A DNA stretch of 64,000 bases from Acarospora socialis (taxonomy: Eukaryota > Ascomycota > Lecanoromycetes > Acarosporales > Acarosporaceae). The notes under the pieces were generated by a model. It was not told the DNA's origin, did no database searches, and saw only the letters and a program-made list of their open reading frames with translations. The stretch covers positions 310,001-374,000 of the forward strand of contig JAMYGW020000005.1 of NCBI GenBank assembly GCA_025617375.2. Reading direction: 5' to 3'. A program made the position numbers and the translations under genes. Positions 1 to 12,900 of the stretch are shown piece after piece. How positions within the stretch are numbered: position 1 is the first letter of the stretch; every line of letters begins with the position of its first letter.

Positions 1-38
1 TACTCATGATGTTCACTGCAGATGATAAAAAAAATACT

Positions 39-1903
39 GAGAACATCAAATCTGATATTTTCACATCTGTCATCTATATTAAAGCAGTGAGAGACTTAAT
101 CTGAGAAAAGATGTAAAAAAATGTTATTCATGCAGAATTAACAGTTCTGATAGTCAATAGAACATGAAAAGAGATTGTGTCATTAAAGAATGCAAATATA
201 ATGATCAGTAAATAAGTATTCAAACTTAAGCTGAACATTGATGAATCTCTTGACAAATTTAAGACAAAAGTTATGACAAGAGATTTTTTACAGATATATA
301 ACATTAATTATGAGAACATCTTTGCATTTACAGTCAAGTTCAACACTCTTTGAGTCTTTCTTGTCATTTTTATTCTTAAAAATCTTGAATGTCATCAGAT
401 AAACATTAATAATATTTTCACAAAATTCTTTCTTAAAAAATTATCTACATAACAGTTTTTTCTGAAGTTCAAGTTGCATCTAACTGTGTACTGTGTATAC
501 TGTGTAGTTTTTATAATCTGAAGTAAACTGTGTAAAATTGACATAAATGATGCATCACTGATCTGTGCAAACTAAATTTTCATTAAAATAATACTGATTT
601 ATGTCTTTTCATTAACAGCATTAAAAGAATCATGCTGCTTCTTTATGTAAACAATATAATTGTAGTTTCAGCAAATCTAACACATGTTCTTTGATTTAAG
701 AAAGCTGTTATGAAGATATTCAAAGTTAAGAACTTAAAGAAGACACAGAAAATTCTTGACATATAAATTACACACAATTACAAGAAAAGAGTTCTACATT
801 TAAATTAAACTCACTATGTAAACAAGATGCTGAGAAATCTTCATATGTAATTTGATAAGCACAAGATCACAACAATTTCACTTAATAAATATAATGCTTT
901 TTATCTCATCAACTCAGCTGATCAAAGAATAGATTAAAGATAATATTAACATGTAATTGAAAGTCTGATGTACACAGCAATTCATACTTGACTGAATATC
1001 ATCTTTACTCTCAATTGACTAAGTCAGTATTTTAGTGATTTCACAGAGCATTATGAACATGTGCTTAAGAAACTGCTGTGATATATGAAATTAATTATTA
1101 ATTTTGACATTGTGTACAGACTCAGTGAAAGTTAAGTCATGCTTAAATATTCTGACTTCAACTATATATCAGACAAACAAGATCAAAAATTAATTCTGAA
1201 ATATGTGTACATGCTTAAAGATAAATCAGTGTTATAAACAAGTCAAAAACAAAAGTTTGTTGTCATCTTAATCACAGAAACTGAATACATGATTATATCA
1301 ATATGTGCAAAGACTGAAGTTTGACTTGCACAGATGCTGCAAAACATAAATATAAATAAGTATTTTGAAGATAATTCATACTGTGTGAGCATTAAGAAAA
1401 ATGAAGTTCATCAAGCAGTCTTATCTCTTCAGTTTAAGAAAGACAATCAGACTGTCTTGACTTTAATTAAGAATGCACATGTGCATGAATGATCAAAATA
1501 CATTAATATTGTTTATCATCATATTCATAATCTGCACAGACAAAATCAGATTGATGTGAATTTTGTGCTTCATCAAGACATAATGATTGATGAACTAATT
1601 AAGTTTTTATTTAAATAAATTTTTAAGCACTTTGTTGAACAACTGAAACTTACTGTTAATGAAAGTCAATAAATGCAGCATCATTAAGTAAAAGTGTTAA
1701 GAAGTACAGTGTTCTAGCTGCTTTCATAATCTTAGTTGAAACTAACATCAGAAATTGCTCATTTTTATATAATCTGCATAACAGAGTATGTGAACAGACA
1801 ATTTCTACAATTTATGTTGATTACAGTTAAGTTAATGATGTATGTTTCACTAGATAGACAGTTAGTCAGCAGTATAGCATGAGTATTCATTTATCTCTCA
1901 ATA
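39..1903 (+). mobile_element. Ty1/Copia pol fragment, tandem unit 1 (fossil)
   Basis: Conceptual translation shows the reverse transcriptase and RNase H part of a Copia polyprotein: the SKWVFK-type entry region near 200, the palm box near 640-665 and the RNase H region near 1,230-1,500. The unit runs directly into a second copy that starts with the same bases (gagaacatc) at 1,904. It is heavily broken by many transition-type changes and has no open frame. No LTR pair is visible, so this is a fragment and not a whole element. Bases 1-38 cannot be assigned. Confidence 0.75.
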
Positions 1904-3925
1904 GAGAACATCAAATCTGATATTTTCACATCTGTCATTTACACTGAAGCAGTAAGAGATTCAGTCTGAGAAAAAATGTAAAAAAATATTATTTATGCAG
2001 AATTAACAGCTCTGACAGTCAACAGAACATGAAAAGAAATTATGTTATCAAAAAACACAAATATAGTGATCAGCAAATAAATATTTAAATTTAAGCTGAA
2101 TACTGAAGAATTTTTGAACAAATTTAAAATAAAAGTTATAATGAGAGATTTCTCACAGATGTATAATATTGATTATGAGAATATCTTTACATTTATAGTT
2201 AAGTTCAACACTCTTTGAGTTTTTCTTGTCATTATTGTTCTTAAGAATCTTGAATATCATCAGCTAAATATCAACAACTTTTTCACAAATTTTTTTTTTT
2301 AAAAAGATCATCTACATAATAGTTTCTTCTGAAGTTCAAGTTGCATCTGATTGTGCACTGCATATATTGCATAATTTTTATAATTTGAAGTAAATTATAC
2401 AAAACTGACATAAATGATGCATTACTGATTCATACAAATTAAATCTTCATTACAGTAATATCAATTCATGTTTTTTCATCAACAGTATCAAAAGAATCAT
2501 GCTGCTTCTTTATGTAAATAATATAATTGTAATCTCAGTAAATCTGATACATGTTCTTTGATTTAAGAAAGTTTTTATGAAGATGTTCAAAGTTAAGAAC
2601 TTAAGAAAAACACAGAAAATTCTTGACATATAAGTCACACACAACTGCAAGAAAAGAACTCTATATTTAAATCAGACTCATTATGTGAACAAGATGCTGA
2701 AAAAACTTTATATATAATTCAACAAGCACAAGATCACAACAATCTCACTCAATAAATATGATACTTTTTGTTTCATCAACTCAGCTGATCAAAGAATAGA
2801 ACAAAGACAGTATCAATATGTAATTGAAAGTCTGATGTACACAGCAATTCATACTTAATTAAACATTATCTTTGCTTTAAATCAACAAAGCACAAAACAT
2901 CATGAACATGTGCTTAAGAAACTGCTGCAATATGTGAAATTAATTATTAATTTTGACATTGTGTACAAACTCAGTAAGAGTCAAGTTATGCTTAAATATT
3001 TTAACTTCAATTATACATCAAACAAACAAGATCAAAAGTCAATTCTGAAACATATGTACATGCTTGAAGATAGATCAGTGTTATGAACAAATTAAAAATA
3101 AAAGTTTGTTGTTATTTTAATCACAGAGACTGAATACATAATTATATCAATATGTGCAAAAACTGAAGTCTGACTTACACAGATGCTGCAAGACATGAAT
3201 ATAAGTAAGTATTTTGAAGATAATTCATACTGTGTGAACATTAAAAAAAATGAAGTTCATTAAGCAATTTCATTTCTTTAACTCAAAAAAGACAATCAGA
3301 CTGTTTTGATTCTGATTAAGAATGTATATATACAGAAACAATTAAAATACATTAACATTATTTATTATCATATTCATGATCTGCACAAGCAAAATCAGAT
3401 TGATGTGAACTTTGTGCTTAGTTAAGACATAATGACTGATGAATTAATTAAGTTCTTTGTTATGAAACATGATCACTTCACATGAGATCATACTGACTAA
3501 GCATGCTTACTAAGCATTTCTGCTGCATATATAGTGGTTATATTTCTTTACTCACTTAGATCTTCAATTATTACTTATATATTATATCTTGAATCAGATA
3601 GCTTAGGTTTACACTTTAATATTCTTATTTAGATGAATCTTTGAGCACTTTATTGAACAATTGAAACTTACTGTTAATGAAAGTCAATAGATGCAGCATC
3701 ATTAAGTGAGAATATTAAGAAGTGTGATGTTCTAACTGCTTTCATAGTCTTAGTTGAAATTAATGTCAGAAATTACTCATTATTCATATAGTCTGCATAA
3801 CAGAGTATGTGAATAGACAATCTTTACAATTCACATCAACTATAATCAAGTCAACAGTGTATGTTTCACTAGATAGACAGTTAGTCAGCAGTATAGCATG
3901 AGTATCTCTTTATCTCTCAATAAAC
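1904..3925 (+). mobile_element. Ty1/Copia pol fragment, tandem unit 2 (fossil, interrupted by a solo LTR)
   Basis: Second head-to-tail copy of the preceding unit, alignable along nearly its whole length apart from a short deletion near 2,880. It carries a solo LTR at 3,458-3,621 that unit 1 lacks. Its right end (ctctcaata, about 3,923) abuts Gypsy element A inside that element's leader, with a few bases shared at the junction, so this duplication or insertion removed the 5' end of element A. Broken, with no open frame. Confidence 0.75.
3458..3621 (+). repeat. Solo LTR (family S), copy 1
   Basis: A 164-bp sequence starting TGTTA, with its 3' end now reading TAATA (expected TAACA), flanked by the 5-bp target duplication ttctt at 3,453-3,457 and 3,622-3,626. 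It is the same family as 5,688-5,862. The uninterrupted target is visible in tandem unit 1 near 1,600-1,610, which confirms insertion. The family's internal region is not in this window, so Copia or Gypsy membership is unresolved. Confidence 0.85.
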
Positions 3926-5687
3926 AGTTTTATTAGTTTATTTTATCTTGTTTATATCTATCTTTCTGATTTGTTCATTCTGTTAAATCTATCTCTTTTA
4001 TCTGTTATTGATGTTTTTAATTTGTTAAGTTACTGATGTCTATTTTATACTAAATTTATTTTATAATGTCATCATACTCATCTGACAACTTGCTGATTTA
4101 ATTAGACAAGACTTTATATACAGTGAGAAGCTATATTCTATAAATTAAAATCTCATTAATAATGTTATCAGTTATTTGTTCAGATTTAGCTCACTTTCAG
4201 TACTTAACACTGTTTTAAGTTAACTCAATTACAACTGTATAGTAAAAAGACTCTGAACTCTTATAAAGAACTTTTAAGAAGTGACTCACTTTAATAAATA
4301 TTATTTTAGTACTTTTTGTGCATCAATCTCTGTATTTTCTTCATATCAGTATGAAGAATGTTGTTTATTCAGTTTTACTGAAAAAGTATTTTGTGAAGCA
4401 AGTTTACTAGCTAATCAGTTTTTTGACACTGAATCAAACATGTTGATTAGCTCTGTTATTATGACATAGAAATAGTTAAATCAGTTAATTAAATGAACTA
4501 TAGCTAGAGTTTTAACTGTATATCAGACAAATTCATTAAGTTTATTAAATTTGTTGAGACTGTCTGATCATGATGATCAAGATGAATTTGATAAATAAGA
4601 TATGTAGAATTACTTCTGTGCAAAAAATATTGACTACTTTAATTTTAACTCAGATACTGATCTCATTAAGATCTGTAAAGACAAGTAAATTTATTATAAT
4701 GTTTTTTTCTTTGTGAATTGAGTATGAGTTAAGATAACTATTATGAATGCAGTTGTTTTACAGAAAAATCTTAAGTCATGTCTTTTAGACAAGACTGACT
4801 GTTGATATACTGAGAAACTTAATTATTTAACTTGAATTAATCTTCACAACAACAACAAAAATGTGAAAAAATGATGCAAAACTCTTAAAACTAAGTTCTG
4901 TGATTTATTTAGCTAAATGTTATTTATGCTTAAATTGCTGCATCATATTCTCAATAATATACACTGTCAAAAAAATCTCATCAATTACATTCAGAATGTT
5001 GTTCTGCATGAAAAAAACACTGAAATAATTATTAATGACTGTTCACAGATGCTTTTAGTCTATGAGCACATAAATAGTAAACTACACTTGCACTTATCAT
5101 CATTAAACAATAAATTAACTATTAAAAATCTTATTAAGACAGTAAATGTGCAGAAGAACATCTAATTCAATATTTATGTTTAAACTCAGTTAATATTGTT
5201 GAACAGATCATTGCAGCAATATTAGCAGCAACAGTCTTAGTTATTCAGTAGAAATTGTTCATTGCAGTCTTTTAATATCAGCTTTGATGAACTCAATCAG
5301 TCTTAACTGTTTTTTTATGATTAATTTTCTTATAACAATCAATTTTCTTATGCTTCTTATAGAAATCAATTTTCTAATAATCAGTACAAACAATAAAATA
5401 ACAGATTACAGAAACAGCAGAATTGTGATAATGCTGTGTAATTACTAGTTTCTTGTTGGTTTTTATAAATAATCTCTGAAAATATTAAAAAACTGTTGTC
5501 TAAGCTGTATCAGAATACAAACTGACTCTGTAACAATTTAAATGTTTTAAAATGACTATATTAATCAAATTAATCTTATCAACAGTATTATTCTTACTGT
5601 TCTTCATATCAGTATGACAGATTATGAGCTTATCATGTTGACAATGATTAGTTTGACAAACAAGAAAAGTATTAAGTGTACAAGAAT

Positions 5688-5862
5688 TGTTACAAGGCAT
5701 GGCCACTCCACATGAGATCATGTTGACTAAGTATGCTTACTAAGCATTCTTGCTGCATATATAGTGCATATATAGCAGTCACACCCCTTTACCCACTTAG
5801 ATCCTCAATCATTACTTATATATTATATCTTGAATCACATAGCTTAGGTTTACACTCTAACA
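5688..5862 (+). repeat. Solo LTR (family S), copy 2
   Basis: A 175-bp sequence with TGTTA...TAACA ends and a perfect 5-bp target duplication agaat at 5,683-5,687 and 5,863-5,867. It lies inside Gypsy element A. The matching empty site is present in element B at about 14,551-14,555 on the opposite strand. It keeps CC and GG runs (ggccactcc, cacacccc) that copy 1 has lost, so it looks younger or less exposed to the mutation process. Confidence 0.9.
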
Positions 5863-8800
5863 AGAATGTGTACTATGAAAACAACTTAACTAACAATAAC
5901 AAGAACATGACTGAGAAAGAGAAGAAATCAGTTTTACTGAATAAAAATCACAATAATGAGAATCTTATTGATGTTAATTACATCACTAAACTATTTAAGT
6001 CAGAATATTGCTTCTGCAGACAATTCTTCAGATTTAATAATTAGTTATACAAATATCTTTGAATTAGTTATGATCACAGTAAAACTGTGATAAAGCTATC
6101 ACAAGATAGATCTGTATTGATGTTTTTAAACTCAGTAGTGAAATTATTTAAGATCACTGTCACAAATCAATTCAGTTTGAATGACTGTGTATCACTCATT
6201 TACATTAAATTCATCATCACAAACTGACTCAGTTCAAACAGCTATAAATTTTAAAACTAATGTTATATCACAGCAGAAGCACAGCTATTACCTAATGCAA
6301 TTAAAAATTAATTAATTTGTCTTGACATCAACTGCACAATGAGTCTGATTAACAAACAGTTTCTAATGAAACAGATATTTTATGTAATGACTTATTGTAT
6401 AACATTTTTTATATCAGTATAAGAATTAAAATTTACTGTGCATAATTCTGATCAGTATGTCAAGATAAATATTTATCTGTCTAAAAGAAACAGTTATACA
6501 GCAGTGATTTCACAAAAAATTCATATTGTTGAGAATCTGAAAGTCAAAATACTAGTCAGCATGAACATTCTGATATCTAAAGATATAATTATGAATTTGT
6601 TAAAAAAGATGACTGTCATTGACAGCTGTAATAATATTAAAGTTTCACTCACTATTATAACTAAATTATCAAATCAGATGAGTCATATTATTCTATTTAA
6701 ACAATGCATAATTATACTGCTGCACAGTAATCTTGTTGTCAAGATTCTTCAGTTAGATTTGTCACAAAATTGCAACTTTCTTTTTAAACTGAACTGCTGT
6801 CATGCTGATGCTGCAGTGTATACTTATATAGTTAATTATGTAATATCAAAAGTGTATGTACAAAACAACAGCAACATTTCACTAATAATTTCACAAAAGT
6901 TTTGTATAAATCAGATCATCAAATATGAAGCTGAAAACTGTTATTTAACTTTCACTAATAATACTGTATTAATCTTTTTGTTCTAATATTATTAAAAATG
7001 AATCTGAACTGTTATAAAAGACTTATTAGTTGCTGCTGTCTTTTATACTAGTATGAACAAATTTATAAAATACAAGATACACAACAGCATTACAGTCTAT
7101 GAATTTAATCATGATACTGCTGTCTGAATTGAGACTGTGATTAATGACTATTAACTTTTATGAAAAGATCACAGTAACATTGTCAATGTGTTACAGTTAG
7201 AATAAATGAATATATCACTATGAAATAACTAACAAGTGAAGTACAAGTCTGATCAGATCAAAGTATATTTACTAGATATTAATAATTGAACAGTAGTCAA
7301 CAAGATATTTAATAAGTTGCATAAGTAAGATTGTATGAAATAAATATTCAAATCTATCTCATTTTTCTTTTTATACTTCATTATTTGACACATCTTGTCA
7401 AATAATACACAGAAAAACTGCATTATTGTTAACATCAGAATTTTTAACAAAATAGATATATTAAATATTTACTTAGTGTCTTTACAGACAAATATTTTTG
7501 CAGTTATTTAAGATGTCAGATACATCTTCACAGTGAATTACAGCATTTACTTCTATCAATAACAGATTAAATTAGAGCATCATCACTGTCTAATTATTGT
7601 TTCATATTATAATCAGAAAATATTCAAAATAGCTGTTATAAGTTATTGTAATAGGTCTGCATATGTACAATATATGATAAATTGAATTCTTTGATTATAT
7701 TATAATTATTTTGATATCTATATTGATAATATTGTTATATACTCAGCAACTTTAACAGATCATCTTCAGCATTTATAAAGTATCTTTTAAAAAATAACTG
7801 ATCAGTGAATCTGTCTGACATTTGATAAATTTTTTCTGAAATATTTATCAATATAACTTTTAAATTAATAAGTCAACACTTTAGATCTGACAACAGTGTA
7901 TACAAAGCTTATCATCATTATAAGTTTCAAATTTTCACAGATACTTACATAGCTTAAAAAGTATCTCAGAATGATGAACTATCTTAGACAGTATATATTT
8001 CATTATACTGTCATTATTAAATTACTTCAGCTTTACAAAATACTTTTAAATTAAATAATACATTAGAATCATGATATAACTGATAATAAGAATAAGTTAA
8101 AAAGACTTACTGTTTATATCAGTATAGTTAAACTTACATTAAAGAAACTGAATATCTTTTAACATCTTTAAACACTATTTTCAAGATCATCAATACTTAG
8201 TCACTTTGACTCAAAACAGCAATTATATATTGATCTAAATGTTTCAAAAAAATCTAGATTCAGTGCACACATCTATTATACAAGATTGAATTCAGTAAAG
8301 TTATCACAAGAATTTATCTCATCACTTAGTCAAAAAATAACAGAATTTATTCTCTTTCTTAGTCATCTTCTATCTGACATTAAAACATAATACTAATTTA
8401 CTGAACTGAAGATTGCAGATATAGTCTGAGTAATTAAGAAAATACAGTATATAATAAAGACTGCTGAATAAACTACAATAATTTACATTAATCACTTCAT
8501 TACAGTTTTCATTGTACAGCAGTTCAGTCTGAACACTGTCAACATGAAAAAACTGAATCTTCATCTTATATATATCTCAAAATATCTGCAACAGTTCTGT
8601 CTAAATATTCATTACAAGTCTGAAAAGATCAATAATATCTCAGATGTTCTTTTCTGTCTAGTTAGTTATAAATACAAGTTAAAATCAGACAAATCTAGTT
8701 TTAACATTTTACACAGATTTATTATTGTCTCTATTTATGCAAGTAGTCTTGTTAAAATGACACTCAAATTCTGACAACACATGCTACATAATTATATCTT

Positions 8801-9739
8801 CAAATCTCATTGATAACAAATTATCAACATAATTAAACAAAACAACACTCTCAGTTTTACAAACACTGCAACACTACTCTATATATATGTACAAGATCTT
8901 TTATACTACAAGAATCTGAAAAAAAGCTATTGATTATGTTTATCATCATATCTGTATAAGAAAGTTTTTGCATTAATTTACAATTTTATAAGTCATGCTG
9001 ACTATGCTCAAACACACAAATATCTCACTGACAGTCTCTATTTATCAGATTTGTTGAAATATTTTTATAAATACATTTGTCACTGCTCTCAATATCAACT
9101 AATACAAATGTCACAGTATCATTCTTATAAATCTATACAGTCAATTCTTACATCTTTACAGTCATTTTACATCATAATCATCAATTTCATACTGATTCTA
9201 TCAACTTTGTTAAACAGATACAACACAATACTATTAGTTATAAATAAATTCAGTAAAATCATGATCTTCATATCAGAACAGAAGATCATGATGATTAGAG
9301 ACTAAGTTATTAGTTTAATGAATTGTTTACTTTATTAAATTGAGATTTACTGTGAGTCATTCTATCTAATCATGATTGAAAGTTTACAGCTGTTTTATAA
9401 AAAGATTTATTTTGTCAGTTACATGTGAATCTCATGTTTTTAACAGTTTATTACTCACAAATCAATGATAGTTTTAAAGTTACTAATTAAGTTACTGAGA
9501 TAGTTTTACATCACTGACTTATAACTCTGAAATAATCAATTAACTGATTAATGATTTTGTTATGTTTACAGATTACATTAAATAACTTTATTAAGTATAG
9601 CTTCACTAATTTTAGTCTAAATTAGATTCTGTTTGAGTTCTGCACACATGAGACTTTTAATTTTTTATAAATTAATGAATTAAATGTAATCAACATTGTT
9701 AAAACACTTAATATTACATTGAATCTGTCTCTTTTTACT

Positions 9740-9744
9740 GCTGA
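9740..9744. repeat. Target-site duplication, left copy (element B)
   Basis: The bases gctga occur immediately left of element B and again at 16,716-16,720 immediately right of it. This is the exact 5-bp duplication expected of LTR integration. Confidence 0.9.
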
Positions 9745-9922
9745 TGCTATGCACATAATGTTAAGTGAAAGAAGAATGATGTTTTTTAAGCTATGAAATC
9801 AGTCAGTTATATAGATAAAGTAAATATATCAATCAGGTGAGTTACAATGTGATGTTACAACAGTGAGATAAAAAAGACATGTGAGTTATATGCAAGATAA
9901 ATACACTGATAGATTCATAATA
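9745..9922 (-). repeat. 3' LTR of element B
   Basis: 178 bp. On the - strand it begins TATTATG (expected TGTTA) and ends TAGCA. It aligns base for base with the 5' LTR at 16,538-16,715. My hand alignment gives about 22 differences, all transitions, with no indel. Confidence 0.88.
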
Positions 9923-12900
9923 ATTTGTTAGCAAACAAAACAAAATGATGTCTCATTATTATATCAGTATAAATCTTCTTTTCTCACAGTAAAACTGCTT
10001 TCTGATTCTCTTTATTCTTCTGTTTAAAGTTGTTCATTAATTTTCTTGTGTTTCTGAAATTCTTAATATTGATTCAGCTATTGAATTCAGAATTATAGTT
10101 TAGTTATTAAGCAAGATATTCTGTAATATAACTGCATTCTTTTTGATGTGTTCATTTTCTTAGTATATGTTTGAGTTTTCACTTTAATTCTGCATTAAGT
10201 AAGATAATAATGGTGTTAGAGTGATCTGATTGAGAATATTAATATAAGTTGTCTTTAAGTTGTGAAGCAGGTTCAAGATGAATAATTAATACAATATTGT
10301 GAATTTTTCATGTGACAGATAGTTTGAGATGATAGACTAATTGATTTACTTATTTGATGACACATAAGAAACTAACAAATTGCTGTTTTAGTTTTTTGTT
10401 CTGACTGATGAGATTTGATAAGATGTATTCACAGTGTAATTGTAGATTAATCATATTGTTTAACTAAAAAATCATGATGTATAAATCTGATCATAGTAAT
10501 ACTTTATATGCATAGTGACAAAAACAATAACATCTTTAACATCAATGTGAACAGATTTGTACTGATCATTAGAAATAAGTTTGATGTGCTTTGATAAGTG
10601 TACTGAGTTAATAACACTAATAATAACTTTGACAATGTCAGATTCATCAACTCATAATAAATTAAGAATTTCACATATTTAAAATCTGAAGAGAATCTGA
10701 TTTGAACTCAGATTTGTGAAGTTATACTTAGTTGAATTATTCAATGCTGTTTATAAGTATGACAATATGATTGATCAATTATTTAACTATTTTAAAGTAA
10801 TAAGTCAATGATACAGAACAACTTCAGCAACTTAATTAATTGCTTTTGAACTTTTATCAGTTTGTGAATAATAAACTGATGAGAATAGAAGATCAATATA
10901 CAGTTAATGAAAAAGTTCTTTTCACAAAACAGCTATAAACTTTCTGTTCTGATCAAATAGAATAATCTGCAGTAAATCTCAGTTTAATAAAACAAGATAA
11001 TTCATCAAGTGTATTATTCAGTCTTCAGTCATCATAGTTTTTTATTCTGATATAAAGATAATAATTTTGCTGAACTTATTTATAATTAATAAAATGATAT
11101 TATAGTTATCTGATGATGATGAAATTGATAAGATAAGAATAAAATCAATAATAAGAATGTGAAATAGCTGTGAAGATATAAAAATGAACTATATAAATTT
11201 ATAAGATTTGTATCTTGATGTTTACATGTGTTGATATTGAGAACAGTGACATATATAGTTATAAAGATGCTTCAATAAATCTGATAAATATAAACTGTCA
11301 ATAAAATATTTATGCATATAATTATAATCAAAATGATCTGTGAAGTTATAAGTTAAAACAAAGACTTTCTTATACAGATGTAAGAGTATGCATAATTAAT
11401 AGCTTCTCTTTATATCTTTATAATAAAGAAAATTTTGTATTCAAGCATATAACAGAATAGCTGTATTTTCATTAAGTGTCTTATTTTATTTAATCATATT
11501 GAGAATTTATTGTCAACAGAGTTTCATGATGTAGCTATCAATTATGTGTTGCTGAAACTCAGATGACATTTTGACTAAATTATTTGCATAAATAAATATG
11601 ATAAATAATCTGTGTAAAGTGTTAAAACTAAATTTATTGATTACAAATCAATATTCACAACTGATTAAACATGACAGAGCATTAAAAACAACATTGATTT
11701 TATCAGACTTATATTATACATCTAAACAGAAATATTGCAGGTATTCTGAGATTCAGATAAGATAAAGATTTAATTTTTCAATGTTGATGATATTTAAACT
11801 GAACTGTTAAAATATAAAAACAGCAACAAAATGATCATTGTATATGATTTTAGTCTGTTCAACAACTTTAATTATATAACAAACTTTCTTAATCACTCAG
11901 ACAATATCTGCAACTTTAAGTTCAGTGAATTAATATTGTGTTTTTATGTCTGAGAAAAGATAACTAAAAAGAAAAATAGATTCTGTATCTTTCTGACTGA
12001 ATAATGTGATAGATAACAATGATATTGAAATGAGTTTTGTATAATGATTTAATGAGATTTTCACTGAGTCATAATTAACTGATAATGTTGCTTCTGATAT
12101 TATTATCATAATAATTATGAGATAATTTGTCAAAGACTTCAACAGATTGAATCTTATATAATAAATATGTGTGTTGAAATCAAATTTCTTTGAGATATTG
12201 AGATTAATATAAAGCTGATGTTTCAGATTAAAATGACTAAGTATTGTGAGTCTTGAAAACAATATCTATAAGTGATGAAAGATATTGAGTTTCTTTAAAA
12301 TAAATTTTGCTATACTGATATGATCAGTCAGTTATTTTTATTCATTTCAACTACTAATATTGTGCTTCTTTTATAGACATTAATTCAGTAGAATTTTCTG
12401 TATCTGTAATGATTTGATAATGATAGTGTAGTGAGATATGTACTGCTGTAAATAGTCAGTTATACTTAAGTACTTTTTTAGTTGAGTAAGAATTCAAGAA
12501 AAGTTAAGATTCATAATGATGATAAACTTTGCTTTCACAGTAATTAGATTTAAAACATCAACTCATTGATTTAAAAGTTATACTGACAAATATTCTAGAA
12601 AAAATTTATCAAATATCAAACAGATCTGCTGACCAGTCAGTTTCTGAAAGATGTTTTATAAATATTGAAGATAATCTGTTAAAATTGTCAAATATATAAT
12701 GATATTATCAATATAGACACAAAAATAGTTGCAGTGCAGTCAAAAAATTCAATTCATCATACATTGTATATATGCAGAACTGTTGCAGTAATTTATAATG
12801 ACTATTTTGAATGTCTTTTAATCTTTATAAAAGATAATGATTAAATGATGACAATACTCTAAATTTACTCATCATTGATAGAAATAGACACTGTAATTCA

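Larger units (their letters stand above)
3926..9744 (+). mobile_element. Ty3/Gypsy chromovirus-type element A, 5' portion (fossil)
   Basis: Order on the + strand: leader, gag-like region about 4,060-5,450, protease-like region about 6,400-6,990, reverse transcriptase about 7,450-8,000, RNase H about 8,130-8,760, integrase zinc-binding and core from about 8,990. The 5' LTR and early leader are missing, replaced by the Copia fragment. The element is interrupted at 9,744 by element B and resumes at 16,721. A family member of its own kind (element B) aligns to it in inverted orientation, for example 4,917-5,165 against 15,070-15,309. A later solo LTR sits at 5,688. It is broken throughout by many transitions. 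Confidence 0.85.

Noticed and set aside
4917-5165. 82-codon open frame, with a mirror 79-codon frame at 15,070-15,309
   Set aside because: Both are remnants of the gag-like region of the two Gypsy fossils, not host genes.
6438-6986. 182-codon open frame in the AT-rich block
   Set aside because: It is the protease-like part of Gypsy element A left open by chance. It has no own promoter or start context.
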